Source: Ovoidimarina sp039190895 (lineage in GTDB: Bacteria; Pseudomonadota; Alphaproteobacteria; Rhodobacterales; Rhodobacteraceae). Taken from it: 64,000 bases of DNA. Below, piece by piece: positions 8,088 to 16,788 of this stretch (positions are counted from its first letter, which is position 1; every line of letters starts with the position of its first letter). The stretch spans positions 66,538 to 130,537 of the forward strand of contig JBCCXY010000001.1 of NCBI GenBank assembly GCA_039190895.1, given 5' to 3'. The position numbers were made by a program, and so were the translations under genes. A model generated the notes under the pieces. It ran no database searches and was not told the origin of the DNA. It saw nothing but the letters and a program-made list of their open reading frames with translations.

Positions 8088-10127
8088 TTACTCGCTAAGC
8101 CACCATTGCGTGGCACGGTACGGATAGGTCCGGTAGTACTCATAGGACCACGTTTTGAACTCGGGCACGTTGTTCAGGACGTTGTTGACGTAGACCGGCT
8201 CAGGCGCGTTCACCGTACCGATCATCGGCAGATTGCTCACAAAACCCTCGATCAGCGCTGCACCCAACTGGTTCGATTCCTCGGAACCGGGCACAGCCGA
8301 TTGAAACGCGTCAATATCCGATGCCAACGTTTTCACCCACTCAGGCGGCTCAACACCCTTTTCGCCGTTAGAATCCAGCCACTCCGCCCAGAGCATGCCA
8401 GTGCGATGCTCAAAGTAGGTGCCGAAGGGCGCACGGAAGAAGGTGTTGAGGCCCAGGTGAATCGCCTGGGGCGCGCCATACTGCCAAAGCCCAACGTCGA
8501 GCTTGTTGGAGGACTGGGCCGAGCGATATTCGTCCGGCGTCACTTCCTTGACGACCGACTGAATGCCGACATCCGCCCAGTTCTGGCCGACGAGTTCAAC
8601 GACGCTTCCAGCGATCCCTTGCGTCGAAAAGTTCATCGCCAGCGTCAGCTTTTCGCCATTCGGCAACTCGCGGAAGCCGTCACCGTCCGTGTCTGCCATT
8701 CCAAGCTCATCCAGAATGGCGTTCGCTGCATCCGGGTCATACTCGGCCGCGAAACTGCTCCATTTCGGGTCGGCGAAATCCGGCGCCGGGTTGAACGGCA
8801 TGATCTGGCTGGGCGTGCCCTGTCCAAAATAGGCGACCTCATTCAGCTCATTGCGGTCGATCGCGATCGACATGGCGCGGCGGAACTCAAGATCGCCGAA
8901 CAATTCGCGCTTTGCTGGGTCCTCGTGGGTGAGGTTGAACGAAAACGCCGGCATCGCGACGGTCGGCTTGAGCTGGATCGTGTAGCCCCCACTTTCCTGG
9001 TTTTCCAAGAGAAGCGGCGCGGACTCCAGCCTGACAGACTGCGATTTGTAGTCGATCTCGCCGTTGACCAGCTTCAGGATACGCACCTCGTTGTCGTTGA
9101 TGTAGACCTCGTCTTGAGTTGAGATGTACGGCAACTGCTGACCCGTCGGGTCCACTTGGTGGAAGTAGGGGTTCGCAACCAAATAACGCCCTTCGGTAGT
9201 GTCGCGCACATAGATATGCGACTCCAGCGTTGGCACGGTCGCCTTGGGCAAGCCATCGACAATATCGGGGCGCGACAACATCGGCGTCGGTGTGTCCGAC
9301 CAAACGGAGTTACCCCAGTACGCCAGGATCGCGTCGTAGCCGTTCTCAAAGCCAAGGCCCTGGGCAAAGCTGTCGGCTTCCGGGTTGATGTCCGGATGGA
9401 ACTGGCCAAGGAAATGCATGGGTTGGAAACCCTGTGCATACGATGTCGCAAAGTGCACCAGCAGGCCGGGTTTCGGTGCTGGCAGGTTGAAGACCACTGT
9501 GGTTGCATCCGGCGTCTCAACGGTCATCTTCTCGCCGCCGACGAGAACATAGTCCTTCGGTGTTTCGAAGATGTTCGGATCGAGCATCAGGTTGTCGTGC
9601 CAGAACTTCACGTCCGCGCTGGTGAACGGCTCCCCGTCCGACCACTTGTGGCCCTCGCGCAGGCTGAACGTCAGCTGGGTGAAATCGTCGTTCCACTCCC
9701 ACGACTTCGCGACGTTCGGCACTATGGTCTGCAGGTCGTCGGAATAGCGCACGAGGTTCACGTGGCGCACCGACAGGAAGTCGGACGTCCCGGCCTCGGT
9801 CGCGTTGGACAGCACATCCAGCTCGCCCCCATAGGACCCGACGCTATCATAGGGCACCATGACCAGCGGCTCGGACGGGATACGCTCGGCCAGCGGCGGC
9901 AGGTCGCCATTGCCCTGAATGCGTGCATTCAGATCGGCCGCTTCGGGGTTGCCCGAGAATTCCATCGTGCAGCCAGCGGCGGCTTCGAATTCGGCGAGTT
10001 CGAACTGCTGCGGATAGGCACCCGGCGCCACCCCGCCCATGTCCTCCAGCGTGATCGCGGGGCAATTGGCCAGCGCCATGCCCGGCAGGGCGATCCCAGC
10101 CACGCCTAGTAAAAGTACTCGTTTCAT
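8088..10127 (-). CDS. ABC transporter substrate-binding protein, SBP_bac_5 family
   Basis: 679 residues, large for the family. It has a Sec signal peptide (MKRVLLLGVAGIALPGMALA). The family-5 core then includes WSDGEPFTSADVKFWHDNL, the typical EVRILKLVNGEIDY stretch and FRRAMSIAIDRNELNEVAY. About 75 extra residues, with two cysteines, lie between the signal peptide and the core. It is the first gene of the importer operon and has a good ribosome site (AGGAG) just before ATG. Family members bind peptides, nickel, opines or sugars. Because the phosphonate genes flank it, a phosphonate ester or aminophosphonate conjugate is a reasonable but unproven ligand. Confidence 0.9.
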   Translation of the reverse strand: MKRVLLLGVAGIALPGMALANCPAITLEDMGGVAPGAYPQQFELAEFEAAAGCTMEFSGNPEAADLNARIQGNGDLPPLAERIPSEPLVMVPYDSVGSYGGELDVLSNATEAGTSDFLSVRHVNLVRYSDDLQTIVPNVAKSWEWNDDFTQLTFSLREGHKWSDGEPFTSADVKFWHDNLMLDPNIFETPKDYVLVGGEKMTVETPDATTVVFNLPAPKPGLLVHFATSYAQGFQPMHFLGQFHPDINPEADSFAQGLGFENGYDAILAYWGNSVWSDTPTPMLSRPDIVDGLPKATVPTLESHIYVRDTTEGRYLVANPYFHQVDPTGQQLPYISTQDEVYINDNEVRILKLVNGEIDYKSQSVRLESAPLLLENQESGGYTIQLKPTVAMPAFSFNLTHEDPAKRELFGDLEFRRAMSIAIDRNELNEVAYFGQGTPSQIMPFNPAPDFADPKWSSFAAEYDPDAANAILDELGMADTDGDGFRELPNGEKLTLAMNFSTQGIAGSVVELVGQNWADVGIQSVVKEVTPDEYRSAQSSNKLDVGLWQYGAPQAIHLGLNTFFRAPFGTYFEHRTGMLWAEWLDSNGEKGVEPPEWVKTLASDIDAFQSAVPGSEESNQLGAALIEGFVSNLPMIGTVNAPEPVYVNNVLNNVPEFKTWSYEYYRTYPYRATQWWLSE

Positions 10128-10355
10128 AGTCTCTCCTGTTGCATCTTATGTGCTGCGCCGCTTCTGCGGCACATTAGATCGCGGATGCGATCAAAAGGGC
10201 GCTGACACGGCAGCCAAGTGCTGCCTGTGACGCGTCACCAGAAATCGTTCGTATCCCCCTTCTCCCCATCTGCCGCTCTCAGAGCGCACCGAGGGTCATA
10301 CGTCACCCGGGATGACAACCGTATGACATCCCAAGACCCAGCCCACGTGCCGCGC
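10128..10355 (-). promoter_or_regulatory. Upstream region of importer operon with palindrome
   Basis: 228 bases between the hydrolase stop and the binding-protein start. A perfect palindrome, GATCGCGGATGCGATC, lies at 10177-10192, about 50 bases upstream of the start, and a smaller hairpin (GCCGC TTCT GCGGC, 10157-10170) follows. The position suits an operator, but no regulator can be assigned and no convincing -35/-10 pair was found. Confidence 0.35.
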
Positions 10356-11843
10356 TCAAGCGGTTCCCGTTTTGACGCCACCGTCAACCACCATCGTCGT
10401 TGCGAAGGTGCTTTCCGGATTGACCATGCGATGGCAGAGCAATTTGCGCGATAAATCAAGACAAATTGCCTCTCCACCGGGCATTCCCGAGATATCGCGC
10501 GCCTCACCCGCCGCAGTCAGATCGAACGCAAGCTGCGGCAGCGGCCCTGCGAAATGCACCAACGCGTGGGTCCCGGTCCTCAAGACAGTCAGGTTCGCCT
10601 CCCGCGCCGAAAGGCCCAACGCATGCTGCAAACGCGATCCTTTGACCGGGTCGCCAAAATCATGCTCCGACATCGTGACCTGCTTTCCGCCCTGCCCCGT
10701 CTCGATCAGGCTTCGCAAACTGATGCCGTTCATCGACGCCGGGATTTCCGTTCCCACATAGTCCAGCAGCGTCGGCGTCACATCAATGGATTCCGTCATC
10801 GCCTCGATACGCCGTGTCGGCTGCCCAGGGATACGAATCATCAACGGGACATGGAACGCCGCCTCGTGAAACGTCCCCTTCCCCCAAAGCCCGAAATCCC
10901 CAAGCATTTCTCCATGATCCGAGGTAACGACAAGGATCGTGTCGTCCCACTGACCCGAGGCCTTCACACAATCGACCACCCGCCCAATGTGATGATCCAC
11001 CTCCGCCGCTAGTCCCAGATACAGCGCTCGCAAACGGCTCACGTTGGCGGGACTGTCCTCCAGGTCGGGAAACCCCTCCACCGTTCCAGATGCCGGGCGC
11101 ACGTTGCGAAGGGAGCTGACGAACGGATGCTGGCTATTGTGGTCCGCACGCTGAGGTGGCGGAATCTGTGCCGGATCGTACATGCTGTTGTACGGAGCAG
11201 GCGCAACGAACGGCGGGTGCGGCCGGATGTACGTCAATGTCGCCGCCCACCCCTTGGGAGCAGACCCCATGTGGTCGAGAAACCGGTCCGTCAGAAACGC
11301 AGTATCACTGTCTTCCGCCCGGTATAGCGCCGGGGAGTCGATCTCATCGCCATCCGGGACGTACAACCCGATCCCGTACGGCACCTCATACCCCTTGGCC
11401 CGCAAGTGATCCCGCCATGCCGCGTCATCGGTCTCCATCCGCATCCGGACCACCTCAGCGAACCCGTCCAGCAGTTCCTCATAGCTGCTCAGCCGAGGAT
11501 CATCCGCCTCCAGCACCCGCGGGTCCTGAGCCACATCCGTGTACCCAAACAGCAAGGGATCATACCCCGCCGCCCGCAACTCACGCGGCAGGTTTGGCGT
11601 GTCGTGCCGCAGCGGGGTCCCATTCCGCACCGCCCGATGGTTCATCGCGTACTGCCCGGTAAACAGCGACACCCGCGACGGCCCGCACGGCGACACCACC
11701 GAGTAATGCCGCCGAAACGTACAACTCTCGTTCATTAACGCCGACAGATTGCCGAGGCCTGCAACCTCTGCCAACGCCCCGTCCAGCAAATCCGCCCGGA
11801 ACTGGTCAATGACAATAAGAAGGACGTTGGGACGCTCGGCCAT
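10356..11843 (-). CDS. Phosphonate monoester hydrolase / phosphodiesterase (sulfatase-like, formylglycine type)
   Basis: 495 residues of the alkaline phosphatase superfamily. The formylglycine motif C-G-P-S-R has its cysteine at residue 53, and metal ligands include Asp13 in VIDQF and TSDHGEMLGD. Several stretches match what I remember of Rhizobium phosphonate monoester hydrolase: TGQYAMNHRAVRNGTPL, GYDPLLFGYT, RPHPPFVAPAPYNSMY and TESIDVTPTLLDY. Such enzymes hydrolyse phosphonate monoesters and phosphodiesters and need a formylglycine-generating enzyme, which is not encoded here. No signal peptide, so it should be cytoplasmic. It lies 30 bases after the LysR gene. An aryl- or choline-sulfatase is the alternative. 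Confidence 0.78.
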   Translation of the reverse strand: MAERPNVLLIVIDQFRADLLDGALAEVAGLGNLSALMNESCTFRRHYSVVSPCGPSRVSLFTGQYAMNHRAVRNGTPLRHDTPNLPRELRAAGYDPLLFGYTDVAQDPRVLEADDPRLSSYEELLDGFAEVVRMRMETDDAAWRDHLRAKGYEVPYGIGLYVPDGDEIDSPALYRAEDSDTAFLTDRFLDHMGSAPKGWAATLTYIRPHPPFVAPAPYNSMYDPAQIPPPQRADHNSQHPFVSSLRNVRPASGTVEGFPDLEDSPANVSRLRALYLGLAAEVDHHIGRVVDCVKASGQWDDTILVVTSDHGEMLGDFGLWGKGTFHEAAFHVPLMIRIPGQPTRRIEAMTESIDVTPTLLDYVGTEIPASMNGISLRSLIETGQGGKQVTMSEHDFGDPVKGSRLQHALGLSAREANLTVLRTGTHALVHFAGPLPQLAFDLTAAGEARDISGMPGGEAICLDLSRKLLCHRMVNPESTFATTMVVDGGVKTGTA

Positions 11844-11873
11844 AGCCTACCGTCCTGTAACCACGCGGTTTCT

Positions 11874-12728
11874 TCAAGCCATGGATTTCAGAAACGCCCG
11901 GATCACCGCCACGTCGCGTCGCGCTGCCAGGGTGACCAGCGTCTCGGTCATCCCCAGATCGACCCCCGTCAGCCGCAGCTTCCGCAGCCGCGCGTCATGC
12001 CCGAACTCCGCTTCCGACAGAAACCCGATCCCCGCCCCCGTCGCCACAACATCGCGCATCGCCTCGCGCCCTTCAATCTGGATCGCCGATGTCAGCACCA
12101 CCCCCGACTCCCGCGCCGCCGCCTCCACCAGCGCCCGCGTCCGCGACCCCGGCTCCCGAAAGATCAGCGGCCAGCGCGGCAGATCGCGGAACGCGATCTC
12201 GGACACGTCCCCCGGCACCATGCTCCGCGCCGCAATCGCGACTACCGGCGTCCGCCCGAGCTCCACCCGATGCAGGTCCAACCCCTTCCCCACATTCGCG
12301 ACCACGCCGATCTCCGCCTCATACCGCCGCAGCCGGGCAAGCACCTCTTCCGTGTTGCCCGTCCAAAGCGACACCGTCACCCCCGGATGCGCGACCCGAA
12401 ACCGACCAATCGCCGCCGTGATATGCACCGCCGAATCCGCCACGATCCGCAACTCCCCAGTCGGCGCGGCGCGGTTGCGATCAAGGTAATCGGCAATCTC
12501 TCCCTCCGCCTCAAAGAAGCTACGCGTCAGCCGTAGCAACCCCTCCCCCGCCTCGGTAAGCCGCACATGTCGCGTATCCCGCTGGAACAACAGCGTGTCA
12601 TGCGCCTCTTCCAGACGGCGGACCTGATCGCTGATCGACGGCTGCGACTGATTCAACGCCTCAGCCGCGCGGGAGAACCCACCCGCGACAGCCACGTGAT
12701 GAAACGCCCTAAGCTGTGCATACCGCAT
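11874..12728 (-). CDS. LysR-family regulator, likely of phosphonate genes
   Basis: 284 residues. The N-terminal winged helix-turn-helix (AVAGGFSRAAEALNQSQPSI) is followed by a periplasmic-binding-like effector domain starting near residue 90. It is divergent from phnW, with 96 bases between the starts, and is probably cotranscribed with the hydrolase gene behind it. That is the layout of the AEP-responsive regulator in phnWAY clusters. It probably binds the shared region (box at 12731-12745) and activates phnWAY with AEP or a related phosphonate as inducer. The effector is inferred from context. Confidence 0.85.
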   Translation of the reverse strand: MRYAQLRAFHHVAVAGGFSRAAEALNQSQPSISDQVRRLEEAHDTLLFQRDTRHVRLTEAGEGLLRLTRSFFEAEGEIADYLDRNRAAPTGELRIVADSAVHITAAIGRFRVAHPGVTVSLWTGNTEEVLARLRRYEAEIGVVANVGKGLDLHRVELGRTPVVAIAARSMVPGDVSEIAFRDLPRWPLIFREPGSRTRALVEAAARESGVVLTSAIQIEGREAMRDVVATGAGIGFLSEAEFGHDARLRKLRLTGVDLGMTETLVTLAARRDVAVIRAFLKSMA

Positions 12729-12824
12729 ACATAGTCTCTACCTATGAATATATAGAAATCCAAGATTTTACATATAGCCACTTTCCTGCGATCCACCGGC
12801 ATCCGCAACCCAAGGGCCGCGCCG
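12729..12824. promoter_or_regulatory. Divergent promoter region lysR/phnW with LysR-type box
   Basis: AT-rich against its surroundings. ATAG-N7-CTAT at 12731-12745 contains the T-N11-A spacing of LysR sites, and a second overlapping half-pair CTAT-N6-ATAG covers 12742-12755. TATAGC at 12773-12778 could serve as the -10 of phnW without a good -35, as expected of an activated promoter. AAGGG at 12812-12816 is the phnW ribosome site. Confidence 0.5.
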
Positions 12825-14000
12825 ATGTCAGCCAAGATCCCCGACCCCGCCCTCGGCGAACCGTTCCTCCTGACCCCCGGCCCGCTGACAACGACCGCCG
12901 CAGTTAAGCAGGCCATGCTCAGGGACTGGGGCAGTTGGGACGACGACTTCCGCGACATGACCCGCTCGATGCGCGACCGCCTGCTCGCACAGATCGGCGA
13001 TGGCGCAGACTACGACTGTGTCCCGATCCAGGGCTCCGGCTCCTACTGCGTCGAGGCGATGCTCGGCTCCTTCGTGCCCCGCGATGGCAAGGTGCTCGTC
13101 CTCGCCAACGGCGCCTACGGCTTGCGCGCAGCGAAAACGCTGGAATACCTCGGCCGCGACCTGATGCTCCTCGACAAAGGCGATTACCTGCCCCCACGCG
13201 GCGCCGAAGTCGCGGCGATCCTCGCGAAGGACCCCGCCATCACCCACGTCCTCGCCATCCACTGCGAAACCTCCTCAGGCATTCTCAACCCCATCGAGGA
13301 AATCGCCGAAGCCACCCGCGCTGCAGGCCGCAAACTCCTGATCGACTCCATGTCCGCCTTCGGCGCCCTCCCCCTCAACGCCCCGGCCCTGAACTGCGCC
13401 GCCTTCGTGTCATCGGCGAACAAATGCATCGAAGGCATCCCTGGTTTCGGCTTCGTCATCGCCCGCAAGGATGAGATCACCGCCGCCAAGGGCAACAGCC
13501 ACTCCCTCTCCCTCGACGTTCACGCGCAGTGGGACACGATGGAGAGCACCGGCCAATGGCGCTTCACCCCGCCAACCCACACCGTCGCCGCCTTCCTGCG
13601 CGCCCTCGACCTGCACGAGGCCGAAGGCGGCGCCCCCGCACGCCTCGCCCGCTACACAAGCAACCGCGACGTCGTCGTCAAAGGCCTGCGCGCCCTTGGC
13701 TTCGAGACGCTGCTGGATGACCGCTGGCTCTCGCCCATCATCGTGACCTTCTTCTGCCCCGCCGACCCCGCCTTCAGCTTTCAGGGCTTCTACGAGGCGA
13801 TGAAAGCGCGCGGGTTCATCATCTACCCGGGCAAGCTGACCGTCGTGGAAAGCTTCCGCATCGGCTGCATCGGGCAGATCGACCCGCATATCATGACCCG
13901 TGTCGTGACCGCCGCTGGCGAAGCGCTGGCCGACATGGGCGTCACCTCGGCGGCCCCACCACAAGCCGCCCTCGATGAACGTAAGAAACTTGCCGCGTGA
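12825..14000 (+). CDS. phnW: 2-aminoethylphosphonate--pyruvate transaminase
   Basis: 391 residues, class V PLP aminotransferase. It converts 2-aminoethylphosphonate (AEP) plus pyruvate to phosphonoacetaldehyde plus alanine. The N-terminal LLTPGPLTTTAAVKQAML is the PhnW hallmark. Asp174 (LLIDSMSAFG) should pair with the PLP nitrogen, and Lys200 in SSANKCIEGIPGF is the Schiff-base lysine. Its neighbours, a hydrolase and an aldehyde dehydrogenase instead of phosphonatase (PhnX), show that the product goes through phosphonoacetate. Ends 10 bases before phnA. Confidence 0.95.
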   Translation: MSAKIPDPALGEPFLLTPGPLTTTAAVKQAMLRDWGSWDDDFRDMTRSMRDRLLAQIGDGADYDCVPIQGSGSYCVEAMLGSFVPRDGKVLVLANGAYGLRAAKTLEYLGRDLMLLDKGDYLPPRGAEVAAILAKDPAITHVLAIHCETSSGILNPIEEIAEATRAAGRKLLIDSMSAFGALPLNAPALNCAAFVSSANKCIEGIPGFGFVIARKDEITAAKGNSHSLSLDVHAQWDTMESTGQWRFTPPTHTVAAFLRALDLHEAEGGAPARLARYTSNRDVVVKGLRALGFETLLDDRWLSPIIVTFFCPADPAFSFQGFYEAMKARGFIIYPGKLTVVESFRIGCIGQIDPHIMTRVVTAAGEALADMGVTSAAPPQAALDERKKLAA

Positions 14001-14010
14001 AGGACCCACG

Positions 14011-15264
14011 ATGAAAGACGTCACCGCAAACGACCGAACCTACCCCGCGCCCCGCACTTGCGCGATTGCCATCTGCCTGGATGGATGCGAGCCGGAATAC
14101 CTCGACGTGGCCATCGCCGAGGGGCTGATGCCGCACCTCAAGCGCATCCGCGCCTCGGGAACCGACCGGCTGGCGCACTCCGTCATCCCGTCGTTCACGA
14201 ACCCCAACAACCTGTCGATCGCCACGGGCCGCCCGCCCAGCGTGCACGGCATCTGCGGCAACTTCCTCTACGACCCCGACACGGGTGAGGAAGTCATGAT
14301 GAACGACGTCCGCTTCCTGCGCGCGCCCACGATCTTTTCGAAGTTCTACGAGGCTGGTGCCCGCGTCGCGATGGTAACCGCCAAGGACAAACTCCGCGCC
14401 CTCCTCGGCTCTGGCCTGAAGTTCAACGAAGACCGCGCCATCGCCTTCTCGTCCGAACGCTCGGGCGACACCACTGTCGCGGAACACGGGATCGACCGCG
14501 CCAGCGACTGGCTCGGCAGACCGGTGCCCGAGGTCTACTCGGCAGACCTCTCCGAATTCGTCTTCGCCGCAGGCGTCAAGCTCCTGCGTGAATGGAATCC
14601 CGACATCATGTACCTGTCCACCACCGACTACATCCAACACAAGTTCGCCCCGAACGAGCAGGGCGCGAAGGACTTCTACGCCATGTTCGACCGCTACCTG
14701 GGAGAGCTTGACGCCATGGGCGCCGCCATTGTCATCACCGCCGATCACGGCATGAAGCCCAAGCACGACGCCGCGACCAAGGACCCCTCCGTCATCTACA
14801 TGCAGGACTGGTTCGACGAGGCCCTGGGCACCGCCGCTGCCCGCGTCATCCTGCCAATCACCGACCCCTATGTGGTGCACCACGGCGCCCTCGGCTCCTT
14901 CGCCACGGTCTATCTGCCCGACGGCGCCGACCGGGATGCGCTCGCCGCTCAAGTCGCCGCCCTGCCCCAGATGATGGAGGTGCTGACCAGAGAGCACGCC
15001 GTCGCAAAGTACCGGCTTCCCGCCGACCGGATCGGCGACCTGACCATGGTCTCGACCGAGAACATGACCATCGGCACCTCCGAAAACCGCCACGACCTCG
15101 CCGCCCTCGATGAGCCACTGCGCAGCCACGGCGGCCTGACCGAGCAAGAGGTCCCCTTCATCGTCAACCGCGTGATCGAGCTGCCGGGCGCCCCCACGCT
15201 CCGCAACTTCGACGCGTTCTTCTACGCCTGTACTGCCGCCGCAATCGAAGAGGTCCCCGCATGA
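14011..15264 (+). CDS. phnA: Phosphonoacetate hydrolase
   Basis: 417 residues of the alkaline phosphatase superfamily. It cleaves the C-P bond of phosphonoacetate to acetate and phosphate with two metal ions. Predicted ligands and nucleophile are all present: Asp24 (CLDGCEPEY), Thr63 (SFTNPNN), Asp206 and His210 (TTDYIQH), Asp245-His246 (TADHG) and His373 (RSHGG). Their spacing is nearly identical to that I recall for the Sinorhizobium enzyme. The ATG at 14011 is chosen because GAAGGA precedes it; an ATG at 13975 would overlap phnW. The 3' end overlaps phnY by 4 bases. Confidence 0.95.
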   Translation: MKDVTANDRTYPAPRTCAIAICLDGCEPEYLDVAIAEGLMPHLKRIRASGTDRLAHSVIPSFTNPNNLSIATGRPPSVHGICGNFLYDPDTGEEVMMNDVRFLRAPTIFSKFYEAGARVAMVTAKDKLRALLGSGLKFNEDRAIAFSSERSGDTTVAEHGIDRASDWLGRPVPEVYSADLSEFVFAAGVKLLREWNPDIMYLSTTDYIQHKFAPNEQGAKDFYAMFDRYLGELDAMGAAIVITADHGMKPKHDAATKDPSVIYMQDWFDEALGTAAARVILPITDPYVVHHGALGSFATVYLPDGADRDALAAQVAALPQMMEVLTREHAVAKYRLPADRIGDLTMVSTENMTIGTSENRHDLAALDEPLRSHGGLTEQEVPFIVNRVIELPGAPTLRNFDAFFYACTAAAIEEVPA

Positions 15265-16715
15265 ACGAGATGACCAACCTGGACATCCGCAACGAAGGCA
15301 TGCGCATCGGGGGAGAGGTCGTCTTCACCGACGCCACGATCCCCGTGCACTACCCCTACACGGATGAGGTCGTGGGCTACGTCCCCGCAGGCGACGCCAA
15401 CCACGCGCGCAAGGCGTTCGAGATCGCGGCGGCCTACCAGTCCAAGCTAACCCGCTACGAACGCAGCGAAATCCTGAAGCGCGCGGGAGAGATTATTGGT
15501 GAACGCCGTGAGTATCTGGCTAAGTGGCTGACGCTGGAACTCGGCATTTGCCACCAGCACGCGGTCTACGAGACAAAGCGCGCGCAAGACGTCTTCCAAT
15601 TCGCCGCCGCCGAGGCGCTGAAAGATGATGGCGAGATTTTCTCCTGCGACCTCACCCACAACGGCAAGGCGCGCAAGATCTTCACCAAGCGCGAACCGGT
15701 GCGGGCAATTTCGGCGATCACGCCGTTCAACCACCCGCTCAACATGGTGGCCCACAAGATCGCGCCGTCCATCGCGACGAACAACTGCATGGTCTGCAAA
15801 CCGACCGAGCTGACGCCACTCACCGCGATCACGCTGGCCGACATCCTCTACGAAGCGGGCCTTCCGCATGAGATGTTCCAGATTGTCACCGGCTGGCCCA
15901 AGGATATCGGCGACGAGATGGTGACGAATGAGCACGCCGATATCATCACCTTCACCGGCGGCGTCCCGGTGGGCAAACTGATCGCCAACAAGGCGGCTTA
16001 CAAGCGCACCGCACTGGAACTCGGCGGGAACGATCCGCTGATCATTCTGAATGACCTTGACGATGCCGACCTCGACAAGGCCGCGACCATCGCCGTCGCG
16101 GGCGCCACCGGCAACTCGGGCCAACGCTGCACCGCCGTCAAGCGCATCCTCGTGCAAGACAGCGTCGCCGACCGCTTTGTCCCGCTCGTGCTGGAAAAGG
16201 CCAAAGCGATCAAATTCGGCGACCCGCAAGATCCGGCCACCGAACTCGGCTGCGTCATTCATTCGGACGCGGCGGCGCTATTCGAGTCCCGCGTCCTGCA
16301 AGCCGAACAGGCTGGGGCCAACATCCTCTATCACCCGGGTCGCAAGGGTGCCCTTTTGCCGCCAATCGTGATCGACAAGGTCCCCCACGGCTCCGAACTG
16401 GTGATGGAAGAAACCTTCGGCCCCATCATCCCCATCGTCCGCGTCCCCGACGACGACGCGCAGGTGATGGCGATCTCGAACTCCACCGCCTTCGGCCTGT
16501 CCTCGGGCGTCTGCACCAACGACTTCCGCCGCATGCACGCCTTCATCGAAGGCTTGAACGTCGGCACCGTCAACATTTGGGAGCAACCCGGCTACCGGAT
16601 CGAGATGTCCCCCTTCGGCGGCATCAAGGACAGCGGCAACGGCGTGAAAGAGGGCGTGATCGAAGCGATGAAGTTCTTCACCAACGTCAAGACCTTCTCC
16701 CTCCCCTGGCCCTGA
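15261..16715 (+). CDS. phnY: Phosphonoacetaldehyde dehydrogenase
   Basis: 484 residues, NAD-dependent aldehyde dehydrogenase superfamily. It oxidises phosphonoacetaldehyde to phosphonoacetate between PhnW and PhnA. Catalytic Cys290 lies in GNSGQRCTAVKR and general base Glu253 in ALELGGN; SAITPFNHPLNMVAHK is the usual cofactor-loop region. Translational coupling to phnA (ATGA) and the complete phnW-A-Y set make the specific substrate likely. A strong bidirectional hairpin follows 38 bases after the stop. Confidence 0.93.
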   Translation: MNEMTNLDIRNEGMRIGGEVVFTDATIPVHYPYTDEVVGYVPAGDANHARKAFEIAAAYQSKLTRYERSEILKRAGEIIGERREYLAKWLTLELGICHQHAVYETKRAQDVFQFAAAEALKDDGEIFSCDLTHNGKARKIFTKREPVRAISAITPFNHPLNMVAHKIAPSIATNNCMVCKPTELTPLTAITLADILYEAGLPHEMFQIVTGWPKDIGDEMVTNEHADIITFTGGVPVGKLIANKAAYKRTALELGGNDPLIILNDLDDADLDKAATIAVAGATGNSGQRCTAVKRILVQDSVADRFVPLVLEKAKAIKFGDPQDPATELGCVIHSDAAALFESRVLQAEQAGANILYHPGRKGALLPPIVIDKVPHGSELVMEETFGPIIPIVRVPDDDAQVMAISNSTAFGLSSGVCTNDFRRMHAFIEGLNVGTVNIWEQPGYRIEMSPFGGIKDSGNGVKEGVIEAMKFFTNVKTFSLPWP

Positions 16716-16753
16716 TCCGTCCGCAAAGCAGCGGACCAAAACGCAGAACAAAG

Positions 16754-16780
16754 TCGCCGGGCCCATCCAAGGCCCGGCGA
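16754..16780. terminator. Hairpin between convergent phnY and phaC
   Basis: Perfect 10-bp arms TCGCCGGGCC and GGCCCGGCGA with a 7-base loop, placed between two converging stop codons. T-rich stretches are weak on both sides, so it is probably a two-way terminator of modest strength. Confidence 0.7.
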
Positions 16781-16788
16781 TTGCGTTT

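Noticed and set aside
13942..15147. 401-codon minus-strand frame opposite phnA
   Set aside because: Antisense of phnA, whose metal ligands are all intact; Val/Gly/His-rich with no motif.
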